The notes below the pieces were generated by a model. It saw nothing but the letters and a program-made list of their open reading frames with translations, had not been told where the DNA came from and made no database searches. A stretch of 32,876 nucleotides of DNA from Bacteroidales bacterium (GTDB lineage: Bacteria > Bacteroidota > Bacteroidia > Bacteroidales > JAADJA01), in assembly GCA_020438135.1 (NCBI GenBank), contig JAGQVF010000049.1, forward strand, positions 4,268 through 37,143, given 5' to 3'. The translations under genes were made by a program, and so were the position numbers. Below are positions 15,228 to 23,335 of this stretch, piece after piece. Numbering within the stretch: position 1 is the first letter of the stretch; the number at the start of each line of letters is the position of its first letter.

Positions 15228-15989
15228 ATGAAAAATCTAATCATTGCCGTATTTTTCGCCGGATTACTGGTTTCACCGGCTGAAAATGTAAATGCCCAGG
15301 ACATGAGCGCCAAAGAGATCGTGGCCAAAGCAGATCAGAAAAACAGGGGCGAAACCAGTCAGGGAACCATGACCATGAAAATCGAAAGGCCGGGCTGGGA
15401 ACGAACCATTCAAATGAAAAGCTGGTCGAAGTCTGATGATTTTTTCCTGATATACATAACCGCACCTGCTAAAGAAAAAGGTCAGGTTTTCCTGAAGCGC
15501 TACAAGGAGATGTGGAACTGGATCCCTTCGATCGACCGGATGGTGAAGATTCCGCCATCGATGATGATGCAATCGTGGATGGGAAGCGATTTCACGAACG
15601 ACGACCTGGTAAAACAATCGAGCATCGTGAAAGATTACGACCATACTTTGCTGGGTGAAGAAACAGTGCGTGGCATGCTGTGCTACAAGATCGAACTGAT
15701 CCCCAAACCTGATGCCCCGGTCGTTTGGGGAAAGATCGTCACATGGATCACAAAAGATGGTTTTAATGGATGGAAAAACGAATATTATGATGAAGATATG
15801 GAGCTAATCAATGTGGAAAATGCATATGATCTGAAAGATTTCGGTGACCGGACGCTACCGGCCAGGTTTGTAATCGAGCCGGTGGATGATCCGGGGAATA
15901 AAACCATTCTCCTTTTTGAGGAAATGACATTTAATAAACCCATCGAAGATGGATTTTTTACACAACAAAACATGAAACGGGTACGGTGA
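15228..15989 (+). CDS. LolA-like periplasmic protein (outer-membrane lipoprotein-sorting family)
   Basis: The 253-residue protein has a cleavable signal peptide (about 1-24) and a mature domain of the LolA_like family (PF17131-type, annotated as outer membrane lipoprotein-sorting protein). Family-typical features are AKADQKNRGETSQGTMTM at the start, GQVFLKRYKEMWNWIPSIDRMVKIPPS and the MMQSWMGSDFTNDDLV segment. Relatives have a half-open beta-barrel that carries a lipid or lipoprotein across the periplasm. Elsewhere such genes usually accompany RND (MMPL-type) permeases; here the partners are two LolC/E-type ABC permeases and a LolD-type ATPase. It is therefore probably the shuttle of this exporter. 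It is distinct from the LolA-like protein at 22637. Confidence 0.82.
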   Translation: MKNLIIAVFFAGLLVSPAENVNAQDMSAKEIVAKADQKNRGETSQGTMTMKIERPGWERTIQMKSWSKSDDFFLIYITAPAKEKGQVFLKRYKEMWNWIPSIDRMVKIPPSMMMQSWMGSDFTNDDLVKQSSIVKDYDHTLLGEETVRGMLCYKIELIPKPDAPVVWGKIVTWITKDGFNGWKNEYYDEDMELINVENAYDLKDFGDRTLPARFVIEPVDDPGNKTILLFEEMTFNKPIEDGFFTQQNMKRVR

Positions 15990-16002
15990 TATATGGTTTA
16001 TG

Positions 16003-16030
16003 GTAGAGACGCGATTCATCGCGTCTCTAC
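16003..16030. repeat. REP-like palindrome (GTAGAGACGCGAT type), copy 1
   Basis: Perfect 13-bp stem GTAGAGACGCGAT with its reverse complement and a 2-base centre (TC). It is located in the 71-base gap between the LolA-like gene and the first permease gene, inside the operon, and could form a strong mRNA hairpin. Confidence 0.85.
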
Positions 16031-16060
16031 AACCAAAAAACATAAAACAAAAAATACAAC

Positions 16061-17281
16061 ATGTGGAACAACATCAAATTAGCATGGCGAAATCTCTGGC
16101 GGAATAAACGCCGCACGCTGATCACAACAGCCTCCATCGTTTTCAGTGTGCTGTTTGCATCATTCATGCGTGCCGTGCAGGAAGGCTCTTACGATTCGAT
16201 GATCGATAACATGGTAAAATTTTATTCCGGTTATTTGCAGGTGCAGGATACAGCCTACTGGGATGAAAAAACCCTTGAAAATACCATCGCTTACGACAGT
16301 ACCCTTGCCGGGAAAATCAGTAACATGAAGGACGTAAGACTGGTTACTCCCCGCCTGGAATCGTTTGCACTTTCGGCTTATGAAGAAAACAGCAAACCTG
16401 TGTTTGTGATGGGCATCGATCCCGAAAAGGAAGACGGCATCATTAAACTTTCGGAGAAGGTCAAAAAAGGCTCCTTCATAAGTTCAAACGACAAAGGAGC
16501 CCTGATCGCCGAAGGGCTTTCAAAATTCCTCAAGATCGGTGCGGGTGATACCCTGGTGATGATCTCGCAAGGGTATCATGGGGTGAGTGCTGCCGGCAAA
16601 TTTGCTGTCAGAGGCATCTTCAAACATCCCAACCCGGAATTCAACAACAACATGGTATACCTCAGTCTGAAAACGGCACAGGATTTTTATTCGGCATATG
16701 GCCGATATACATCCGAAGTGATCATGGTGAATGACCATTACGAGGTGGACCATGTGAAAAGGGCGATTCAGGAAATCCTTCCCCCGGATAAAACGGTGAT
16801 GACCTGGGATGAGATGTATCCCGAACTGCTGAGTATGATCGAGGGCGACCGTGCCGGAGGAATTATCATGCTGTGGATCCTGTACCTGGTGATCGGTTTC
16901 GGAATTTTCGGTACGGTGATGATGATGGTAAACGAACGGAAAAGGGAGTTCGGGGTGATCAATGCTGTGGGGATGCGCAAAAGCAGGATCAATGTGATGT
17001 TGTTTGCCGAGATCGTGATGCTGGGCATGCTGGGCGCTGTGTTGGGATTGGTGCTGACGGCACCCATCATAGGGTATTTTTATGCCAACCCTATGCCCAT
17101 GCCCGCCGAAATGGCCGAAGCCATGGAAGCATATGGCGTCGAACCCTACATGTTTGTTTCCATCAGGCCGATGATCTATATCAACCAGGCCCTGACGATT
17201 TTTATCCTCAGTTCGGTCATTGCAGGCATTATGATGATCACCGTGGCCCGTTTGGATATGGTAAAAGCATTACGCGGATGA
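16061..17281 (+). CDS. LolC/E-type ABC permease, FtsX domain (1 of 2)
   Basis: A 406-residue inner-membrane permease with the MacB/LolC/LolE layout: a short cytoplasmic helix (NIKLAWRNLWRNKRRT), TM1 at about 22-42, a periplasmic domain of some 200 residues, and three C-terminal membrane helices starting about 265. The coupling-helix region NERKREFGVINAVGMRKSRI fits the FtsX-domain consensus. The two permeases here differ clearly, so the transporter is probably a LolCE-like heterodimer. FtsX-type transporters of this class do not move substrate through the membrane but use ATP to push a lipid-anchored or periplasmic ligand on to a carrier. The family also includes MacB-like efflux pumps, so lipoprotein substrate is inferred from the LolA-like neighbour. 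Confidence 0.88.
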   Translation: MWNNIKLAWRNLWRNKRRTLITTASIVFSVLFASFMRAVQEGSYDSMIDNMVKFYSGYLQVQDTAYWDEKTLENTIAYDSTLAGKISNMKDVRLVTPRLESFALSAYEENSKPVFVMGIDPEKEDGIIKLSEKVKKGSFISSNDKGALIAEGLSKFLKIGAGDTLVMISQGYHGVSAAGKFAVRGIFKHPNPEFNNNMVYLSLKTAQDFYSAYGRYTSEVIMVNDHYEVDHVKRAIQEILPPDKTVMTWDEMYPELLSMIEGDRAGGIIMLWILYLVIGFGIFGTVMMMVNERKREFGVINAVGMRKSRINVMLFAEIVMLGMLGAVLGLVLTAPIIGYFYANPMPMPAEMAEAMEAYGVEPYMFVSIRPMIYINQALTIFILSSVIAGIMMITVARLDMVKALRG

Positions 17282-17308
17282 AAAAAATAATTGTTATCGG
17301 TTTGGGAC

Positions 17309-17336
17309 GTAGAGACGCGATGAATCGCGTCTCCAC
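17309..17336. repeat. REP-like palindrome, copy 2
   Basis: GTAGAGACGCGAT-GA-ATCGCGTCTCCAC, the same palindrome as at 16003 with one mismatch in the stem, lies just after the stop of permease 1. It runs into the tandem half-repeats that follow. Confidence 0.8.
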
Positions 17337-17396
17337 AATCAAAGGAACGGATGAATCGCGTCTCCACAACCAAAGGAACGGATGCATTGCGTCTCT
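17320..17396. repeat. 31-bp tandem repeat derived from the REP half-site
   Basis: Two 31-base units (17320-17350 and 17351-17381) differ at one base, followed by a decayed partial unit (17382-17396). Each unit begins with the right arm of the REP-like palindrome and ends with AAAGGAACGG. The array occupies much of the 164-base gap between the two permease genes. Confidence 0.8.
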
Positions 17397-17445
17397 ATTT
17401 CAACACAATAACCATCATTGCAAACAACAACAAAATATTTAAAAC

Positions 17446-18663
17446 ATGATCTGGTCAATAGCATGGAGAAACATTTGGCGAAACAAGTTGCGCAGCATCA
17501 TTGTGTTGTCGGCAATAGCCATCGGATTATTTGCCGGTGTTTTTTCCACAGGTTTTTACAAAGGAATGGCGGACATGCGCGTGGAATCGGGCATCAAAAC
17601 CGAGGTGTCGCATATACAGGTCCACAAGCCCGATTATACGCTCAATAACGAGATTAATCTTTTTCTCACGGGTTCTGATGAAATGGTGAAAAAGATCAAT
17701 GGGATGCCGGAAGTTGCAGGTGCCAGCCAAAGGATTAAAGCGGAATGTTTTTTCAAAACGGCTCATGGAACCCGTGGAGTTAGGATCATCGGGGTGGAGC
17801 CCGATCGTGAAAAACAAGTCACCGATATATATGATTTTGTGAAGGAGGGAGATTACCTCGATGGGGAGCATCGCATCCCGCGGATTTTGGTCGGGCAAAC
17901 ACTCGGAGAAAAACTAAAACTGAAGATCGGTTCAAGGATACCTGTAGACATTGTGGATTTACATGGAAACTTTTCATCACGGCTTTACAAGGTCGGTGGA
18001 TTTTACAGAACCACTAATACCGGATTCGACGAACGAAACGTGTTCGTTACATTCGACGCCCTGAAACAACAACTCAGCATGCCCGATGACGCAGCCCATG
18101 AAATTGCGGTTTATCTCAGCGACAATGCCAACCTGGAGGAGGTGTACAAAAAAATTTCATCCGACTATCCCAATCTTGATGTGCAAACCTGGCGCGATGT
18201 GAGCAAAGAACTGGCCCTGGTAAACGACAGCATGGATCAGTACATGTACATTTTTGTAGTGATCATCCTGCTGGCGCTCTGTTTCGGGATCATCAACACC
18301 ATGCTGATGGTGGTAATGGAACGGACCAAAGAACTCGGGATGCTGATGGCTGTGGGTATGCATCGCACAAAAGTATTTCTGATGATCATCCTCGAATCGG
18401 TATTTTTATCGCTCAGCGGTGGGATCATCGGGATCATCATCGGGTATGGAGTGATAAAGATCTTCGAAAAACGACCGATCGAACTTGAAATGTTCAAGGG
18501 ATTCGAACAGTATGGTTATGCCTCAGAGGTTTACACCAAACTGCCGCTCAACATGGCCTTTACGATGGCAGCCCTGGTTTTTGTGCTGGGGATAATTTCA
18601 GCCATCTATCCCGCCTGGAAAGCGATACGACTCGATCCGGCCGATGCCATCCGAACAGATTAA
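17446..18663 (+). CDS. LolC/E-type ABC permease, FtsX domain (2 of 2)
   Basis: A 405-residue partner of the preceding permease, with the same build: cytoplasmic N-terminal helix (IAWRNIWRNKLRS), TM1 about 16-35, a periplasmic domain to about 265, and three further membrane helices. It carries the FtsX coupling region MERTKELGMLMAVGMHRTKV and the C-terminal YPAWKAIRLDPADAIR motif typical of LolC/LolE/MacB. Sequence similarity to permease 1 is modest outside these motifs, which argues for a heterodimer. It lies 164 bases after permease 1, separated by REP-derived repeats, and 25 bases before the ATPase. Confidence 0.88.
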   Translation: MIWSIAWRNIWRNKLRSIIVLSAIAIGLFAGVFSTGFYKGMADMRVESGIKTEVSHIQVHKPDYTLNNEINLFLTGSDEMVKKINGMPEVAGASQRIKAECFFKTAHGTRGVRIIGVEPDREKQVTDIYDFVKEGDYLDGEHRIPRILVGQTLGEKLKLKIGSRIPVDIVDLHGNFSSRLYKVGGFYRTTNTGFDERNVFVTFDALKQQLSMPDDAAHEIAVYLSDNANLEEVYKKISSDYPNLDVQTWRDVSKELALVNDSMDQYMYIFVVIILLALCFGIINTMLMVVMERTKELGMLMAVGMHRTKVFLMIILESVFLSLSGGIIGIIIGYGVIKIFEKRPIELEMFKGFEQYGYASEVYTKLPLNMAFTMAALVFVLGIISAIYPAWKAIRLDPADAIRTD

Positions 18664-18688
18664 TAAAACGAAAAATCAATTTGCAACA

Positions 18689-19381
18689 ATGAATATTTTA
18701 GAAACAAAAAACCTGTACAAGATCTACGATGAAACTTCGGTTCCGGTTCATGCCGTGAACGGAATTGATCTTGTGATCAAAAAAGGTGAATTCACTGCGA
18801 TTGTCGGGCCTTCCGGTTCGGGCAAAACAACCCTGCTGAACATGATTGGCGGACTTGACAAACCGACGAAAGGGGAGATCATTGTAAACGGTGTGAAGAT
18901 TCATGACCTTTCGCGTCGTAAAATGACCGATTTCCGCTTGAAAAATATCGGGTTTGTCTTCCAGGCTTATAACCTGATCCCGGTATTAACTGCACGCGAG
19001 AATGTTGAGTTTATCATGCACCTGCAGGGACGATCTAAAAAGGAACGTGACGAACGCACCGAAAACTTATTGAAAGCAGTTGGATTGGGCGACCGGATTG
19101 AAGCGCGACCTTCAAAGCTATCAGGTGGACAACAGCAGCGGGTGGCTGTTTCACGGGCCATTGCGTCGAAACCCAAGTTTGTTCTGGCTGATGAACCGAC
19201 CGCCAATCTCGATTCAAAATCGACGGAAAACCTGCTCGATATGATGGAGAAACTCAACAAAGAAGAAGAAATCACTTTTATCTTTTCAACCCATGATCAG
19301 CGGGTGGTTAAAAAAGCACGACGGGTGATAACCGTTGATGATGGTAAAATAGTGAGTGACGAAACCAGAAAGACTGAATAG
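18689..19381 (+). CDS. LolD/MacB-type ABC transporter ATPase
   Basis: A 230-residue ATP-binding subunit energising the two permeases. All motifs are intact: Walker A GPSGSGKTT (40-48), Q-loop Gln 92 (VFQAYNLIP, typical of LolD/MacB), signature LSGGQ (144-148), Walker B FVLADEP with Glu 169, and the H-loop STHD (His 202). The frame is open back to 18644, but the ATG at 18689 gives the usual LolD start (NILETKNLYKIY) and avoids overlap with the upstream permease. Only one base separates its stop from the barrel gene's ATG, so the two are probably translationally coupled. Confidence 0.92.
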   Translation: MNILETKNLYKIYDETSVPVHAVNGIDLVIKKGEFTAIVGPSGSGKTTLLNMIGGLDKPTKGEIIVNGVKIHDLSRRKMTDFRLKNIGFVFQAYNLIPVLTARENVEFIMHLQGRSKKERDERTENLLKAVGLGDRIEARPSKLSGGQQQRVAVSRAIASKPKFVLADEPTANLDSKSTENLLDMMEKLNKEEEITFIFSTHDQRVVKKARRVITVDDGKIVSDETRKTE

Positions 19382-19382
19382 C

Positions 19383-20552
19383 ATGATCCGGCAGGCAGTT
19401 CTATTATATGTTTTATTTTTATTGATGACCTGGGGTTTTGATCTCCATGCGCAGGACCGGAAAAAAATTGAATTCAACGGTCATCTTCAAAATCTCAACA
19501 CGGTTTTTATCCAGGATGTCAATTCCGAATGGCTTTCCACCGGATCGATTTACAACCGGCTGAACCTGAAATGGTATCCAACCGAAAGTCTGACATTTTC
19601 AGCCAGTGCGAGAAATGTGGCCAATTACGGTCAGATCATTTACGAAAGTTATCCGCTTTACTCCGATCTCCTCGTGAAAGATGACGGTTATGTGGATCTG
19701 ACCGGGACCATCGCCAGGGATTCATCCTATATTTTATATTCGAACATCGATCGCGCCAACCTGAAATTCACTCAGGGGAAATTTGAAGCAACAGCCGGAA
19801 GGCAACGGATCAACTGGGGAATCAATACGGTTTGGAATCCGAACGATATTTTCAACACCTTTAATTTTTACGATTTCGATTATGTTGAACGCCCCGGTTG
19901 TGATGCCATCCGGCTGCAATATTACACAGGCTATGCTTCCGGCTATCAGGTGGCTTTTAAGGTAGATTCAGATAATGAGATCACCGCCGCCGGGATGTAC
20001 AGCTTTAACAAATGGAATTACGATTTCCAGTTGTTGGCCGGTGTGATGACAACCGATATGGTGATCGGGGCAGGTTGGACCGGTTACATCAAATCGGCAG
20101 GATTCACCGGTGAAGCATCTTATTTCAGAGATCGTGACAATTTTGCCGATACCACAGGAATTTTTGTTCTTTCGGCCGGTGCCAACTATACTTTCAGGAA
20201 TAGTTTGTTTACCAATGTTTCCTTCCTTTACAATTCAAACGGAACCACCGGTGATGCGGGCTATGGTAATTCTTTCATCGTTTTGCAGGATGTTTCCCCA
20301 AAATCTTTTTCACCCGCCCGGGCTTCATTGATGGGACAATTATCTTATCCGATCACTCCACTCATTCAGGGCGATATCACTTCCATTGTCAATCCCTATG
20401 ACGGTTCTTTTTTTGTTGGTCCCAATGTGAGTTTCTCACTAACAGACAATATTGGATTGCTATTTATGTCACAGATTTTCGTAGGTGATACAGGTACAGA
20501 ATTTGGCGGCTACGGACAACTTTACTACATGCGTTTGAAATGGTCGTTTTAG
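19383..20552 (+). CDS. Outer-membrane beta-barrel protein (DUF1302/porin-like)
   Basis: A 389-residue protein with a signal peptide (about 1-24) and a barrel made of alternating hydrophobic/polar strands ending in a C-terminal Phe (RLKWSF). The central segment GRQRINWG followed by WNPNDIFN resembles the DUF1302/alginate-export-like outer-membrane barrels. The ATG at 19383 is preferred to the upstream ATG at 19356, which lies within the ATPase gene and would spoil the signal peptide. As the last gene of the operon it would supply the outer-membrane step, or be a porin for the exported compound; both are inference. Similar LolA-like plus DUF1302-type pairs occur with RND permeases in other bacteria. 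Confidence 0.8.
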   Translation: MIRQAVLLYVLFLLMTWGFDLHAQDRKKIEFNGHLQNLNTVFIQDVNSEWLSTGSIYNRLNLKWYPTESLTFSASARNVANYGQIIYESYPLYSDLLVKDDGYVDLTGTIARDSSYILYSNIDRANLKFTQGKFEATAGRQRINWGINTVWNPNDIFNTFNFYDFDYVERPGCDAIRLQYYTGYASGYQVAFKVDSDNEITAAGMYSFNKWNYDFQLLAGVMTTDMVIGAGWTGYIKSAGFTGEASYFRDRDNFADTTGIFVLSAGANYTFRNSLFTNVSFLYNSNGTTGDAGYGNSFIVLQDVSPKSFSPARASLMGQLSYPITPLIQGDITSIVNPYDGSFFVGPNVSFSLTDNIGLLFMSQIFVGDTGTEFGGYGQLYYMRLKWSF

Positions 20553-20563
20553 TGGGGGGGATG

Positions 20564-20617
20564 GGTTGAACCGGTTAAAATGGTTAAAATGGTTAAAATG
20601 GTTTAATCGGTTAATTC
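20564..20617. repeat. Six 9-bp tandem repeats
   Basis: Six 9-base units: GGTTGAACC, three exact GGTTAAAAT, then GGTTTAATC and GGTTAATTC. They occupy the gap between two convergent genes, directly after a run of seven G. Confidence 0.85.
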
Positions 20618-20635
20618 GTGAATTTTGAAATCCAC

Positions 20636-21487
20636 TTAATCCAAAATAATCTTATAAATCTCCTTGTAAGTTTCATTTCTGTTTTCTGCCCTTTTTTCGA
20701 TGGCGATTTCTTCGGCGTGGACAAAGCTTCCCATGTAATATCGTTGCATCCACGGAAGAACGGCAATAACCGCATCAAACCACGTGTATGCCGCCGCCAC
20801 CCGGATGGTGAGATAAACAAGTGCTGAAACCAGGGATAGTGAGTAAATCCCGTTTTTTATATCCCCGGCATACATTTGACCTGATCCCGGAACGATCATA
20901 CTCATGATCATCGCTTTTTTCGGATTGGGCCTGAAAAGGTTTTTACGTGTTGCAAATATTTCTTCGATTTCTTTATTTTTTGCCTGATCATCCCCCGTTG
21001 TAAGTTTGAAATGATTTTCAGCAGATTCATACTGACCGGTTCCAAAATAAGCCAGCCCAAGCATGAAATTTTTTCTGAACAGGAGTTCTCCGGGAAGTTC
21101 ATCCGGGATCCCAAGCAATTCAAACAAAGCAAATTGAAAGTTTCCGGTAAGCAAATAACAATTCGATTTATGTAGCAAAAATTCCGACCGTGTCAACAGG
21201 TCGCTTTCGTAAGTTGCGGCCTGGTTATAGAAGTCAATTGCCCGGTTATATTCCTCAAGCATGTAAAAGCAATCCGCTGTTTTCCCGTACAAATGGCTGA
21301 TTTCATCCCGATCTCCAAAAAATGCACATCGAAGATATAGTTTTGCTGCCGGCCTGTAATTACCTGAATTAAACTGATTCTCTGCTAATCGAATGGTTTC
21401 CGAAATATCCTGGGCAAAAATACCCGAAACCCAGAGACTACAGATTATTAAGCAAAGCAGCAGACGATCTGTTAAAGATATCTTCAT
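20636..21487 (-). CDS. TPR protein with DUF5683-like C-terminal membrane domain (1 of 2)
   Basis: A 283-residue protein: signal peptide or anchor (about 1-25), TPR-like helical repeats in the middle (NSGNYRPAAKLYLRCAF, LEEYNRAIDFYNQAA, FGTGQYESAENHFKL), then a C-terminal hydrophobic domain starting NPKKAMIMSMIVPGSGQMYAGD, which matches the DUF5683 pattern of small glycine-rich membrane hairpins. It is most likely a scaffold in the inner membrane or periplasm. Its start lies 50 bases inside the preceding gene, suggesting tight coupling. It is the last gene of the minus-strand envelope cluster and paralogous to its neighbour. Confidence 0.7.
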   Translation of the reverse strand: MKISLTDRLLLCLIICSLWVSGIFAQDISETIRLAENQFNSGNYRPAAKLYLRCAFFGDRDEISHLYGKTADCFYMLEEYNRAIDFYNQAATYESDLLTRSEFLLHKSNCYLLTGNFQFALFELLGIPDELPGELLFRKNFMLGLAYFGTGQYESAENHFKLTTGDDQAKNKEIEEIFATRKNLFRPNPKKAMIMSMIVPGSGQMYAGDIKNGIYSLSLVSALVYLTIRVAAAYTWFDAVIAVLPWMQRYYMGSFVHAEEIAIEKRAENRNETYKEIYKIILD

Positions 21488-22283
21488 CCAGTTTGTTGTT
21501 ATATTTTTTCGCTGATTTCACCGAGCCGAATATATTCCCTGCATAAAAGGTAACTGCCAGCGAACCGAAAATCCAGCCATATGCGCTTTTCGTCCCGTAC
21601 TTGTCAAAACCGCGATACGCCTGCCATGCATTCACCGAAACAAACAGAAATGCCACCAGGCCATCCTGCCAGTTTTTGGTGTATACTTTTCCGGACCCGG
21701 GAATGATGGCAGAATAAATACCTGCAAGGGCAGGACTTTTATACTTGGTTTCTTCCTTTAACCTTACAATGGATTCCAGATTTCGAAAATATGAATTATC
21801 CTTTTGGTTGATTATTTCCAGGTTCGATTTGGCTTTATCCCAATTGTTATCCAACATCTGGAAATTCGCCGTGTAACAGTGCTTGTAAGTATTCCCGAAT
21901 CCCTGATAACTCTTTAAAAAAGTGTCGGCTTCACTGTAATGCTCCATGTAAAACATGAGCTTAAGATATTGTTTTGTGAAGGATGGAGGCAATTCAGCAT
22001 CGATCCGGTAAAAATCTGTAAGGCGATTTAATCCGGTCTCAAATTTCCCATCACTTATATAAGCATCTAAAAGTTTGATCCTGGCAGAGCTGTCATCAGG
22101 AGCCAGAAAAACAACCCTTTCAAATTCTTCAGCGGCAAATTCGTATTGCCCGGTCAGAAATAAGTAGTTTGCAAATTTACGTGCATGATCGGCATCGAAC
22201 AGGTCTTGCGACATTATCGGAATACCCGCCGAAACGAAAAAAAGTAGGATATATGTCCGACAATATTTAGTCAACCGGGTCAT
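21438..22283 (-). CDS. TPR protein with DUF5683-like C-terminal membrane domain (2 of 2)
   Basis: A 281-residue relative of the next gene: N-terminal signal/anchor (about 8-25), TPR-like repeats (FLTGQYEFAAEEFERVV, LDAYISDGKFETGLNRL), and a C-terminal domain with SPALAGIYSAIIPGSGKVYTK, where the PGSG and spacing match the paralogue. The open frame extends to 22448 but the added residues lie inside the YidD gene in another frame and look artificial; ATG 22283 gives a proper signal sequence. It overlaps YidD by 17 bases and the next gene by 50 bases. Confidence 0.7.
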   Translation of the reverse strand: MTRLTKYCRTYILLFFVSAGIPIMSQDLFDADHARKFANYLFLTGQYEFAAEEFERVVFLAPDDSSARIKLLDAYISDGKFETGLNRLTDFYRIDAELPPSFTKQYLKLMFYMEHYSEADTFLKSYQGFGNTYKHCYTANFQMLDNNWDKAKSNLEIINQKDNSYFRNLESIVRLKEETKYKSPALAGIYSAIIPGSGKVYTKNWQDGLVAFLFVSVNAWQAYRGFDKYGTKSAYGWIFGSLAVTFYAGNIFGSVKSAKKYNNKLDEDIFNRSSAALLNNL

Positions 22284-22686
22284 ATAATTTTCGGGTTTGT
22301 TCGTGCAAGGTATAATGATGTCCGTAGCCTGCAAGCGGGTGACAGCGTGTGAGCCTGTCAACTGCATCAAAAACACCATAGAAGAAATTATTTTTCTGAA
22401 TGGTTTGAACGGTATATTCGGAGCAGGTCGGATAAAATGAACAGGCATTGATATCCTGCGATGAGATAACTTCTTTGTAAGCCAGGAAAAAGGCTGCTGT
22501 TACAAACTTGATTTCATTGTCGGCATCTTGAAGATACGTTTTATAGTGGTTTGGATGATCTGCTTTGTCGAAGACATGTTCCAGCTTCTTTATGCTGAAG
22601 TCAAGCATTCCATTGGTTTGCGACAACACAGGCAATTCAATCCAGAGGAACAGGATAATTATAGGTATCGTCGTTACCTTTTTCAT
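22267..22686 (-). CDS. yidD: YidD-family protein with an N-terminal signal peptide
   Basis: YidD proteins assist YidC/SecYEG-mediated membrane insertion. The core CSFYPTCSEY (C82, C88) and RLTRCHPLAGYG (C115) in the second half are the three-cysteine signature of the family. The protein is 139 residues, much longer than the usual 70-100, because it has an extra N-terminal part: a hydrophobic signal-peptide-like stretch (about 5-22) and about 50 residues before the core. If the signal is cleaved, this YidD would be periplasmic, unlike the usual cytoplasmic, membrane-associated form. It overlaps the LolA-like gene by 50 bases and the TPR gene by 17 bases. Confidence 0.85.
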   Translation of the reverse strand: MKKVTTIPIIILFLWIELPVLSQTNGMLDFSIKKLEHVFDKADHPNHYKTYLQDADNEIKFVTAAFFLAYKEVISSQDINACSFYPTCSEYTVQTIQKNNFFYGVFDAVDRLTRCHPLAGYGHHYTLHEQTRKLYDPVD

Positions 22687-23323
22687 CGATTTTCAGGTTT
22701 TTAAAAGTTGTTACCTGGAAAATTTCCACTCCTTCAGGGTAATTGAATTGAACGATATTCATCGGGAAATCTATTCCCTCCACATTGGCATATTCATTAA
22801 AAAACTGCTTGCTTAAAATCCGCTCGTCTTTATTGAAAATAACAATACCCTGCAAATTCCGGTTTTTATTGGCAAGCAGGATTTTACCCATTAGTTTCTG
22901 AAATTTTTCAGGGGGTTCCCAGGTTGAGATCATCAAACCATCCTCCATTTTGGTTCCGGCGAGTGTATAGGTTGAATTTTCCAAACCATAATTCTTGAGG
23001 TTTCCATGGAGAGAAAGATTAAAGATTGAAGTTTCTATCAATCCGATGGCCGGTTTTTTACTTTTTATGGAGTCGTTTTTAAGCGAATAAATTACAGTAT
23101 CCGTTATCACCCAAACCTCCGGTTCAGGGAAGCTAATCTTGTAACAGATTTTTTTTTGCACCTTATCAAAAAACACTTTACCCATGTACAATTGAAAGGA
23201 GCTGTCAGGGTTTTTTGCTTTTATGCTGAAATCCGCTTCTACCCTAAAATAATGTTGCCCGTTGAGAAATACGGGCAACATTATCATACAGAAAAAAAAT
23301 AATCTTCTGTTTTGAAGTTTCAT
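22637..23323 (-). CDS. LolA-like periplasmic carrier domain protein
   Basis: A 228-residue exported protein with a signal peptide (about 1-23). The mature part has features of the LolA/LolB half-barrel: FSIKAKNPDSSFQLYMGKVF, FPEPEVWVITDTVIYSL and a run of beta strands ending with IVQFNYPEGVE. In LolA the matching segments (fraction with PxxFRW and the IVSDG/LW strand) form the hydrophobic cavity. Similarity is fold-level only, so the carrier role is inferred. It heads, after a small membrane protein, a tightly overlapping cluster with YidD and two TPR/DUF5683 proteins, and it is not closely related to the LolA-like protein at 15228. Confidence 0.55.
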   Translation of the reverse strand: MKLQNRRLFFFCMIMLPVFLNGQHYFRVEADFSIKAKNPDSSFQLYMGKVFFDKVQKKICYKISFPEPEVWVITDTVIYSLKNDSIKSKKPAIGLIETSIFNLSLHGNLKNYGLENSTYTLAGTKMEDGLMISTWEPPEKFQKLMGKILLANKNRNLQGIVIFNKDERILSKQFFNEYANVEGIDFPMNIVQFNYPEGVEIFQVTTFKNLKIDEKGNDDTYNYPVPLD

Positions 23324-23335
23324 TTAAATCTCCAT

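Noticed and set aside
17320..17396. 31-bp tandem units considered as CRISPR repeats
   Set aside because: Units are directly adjacent with no variable spacers, and begin with one arm of a REP palindrome.
16873..17442. Long plus-strand open frame in a second frame of permease 1
   Set aside because: It has low-complexity Asp/Gly/His/Arg composition, overlaps the well-supported permease gene and runs into REP repeats.
22284..22448. N-terminal extension of the second TPR protein
   Set aside because: It lies within the YidD gene in another frame and lacks protein-like features; the ATG at 22283 gives a signal sequence.
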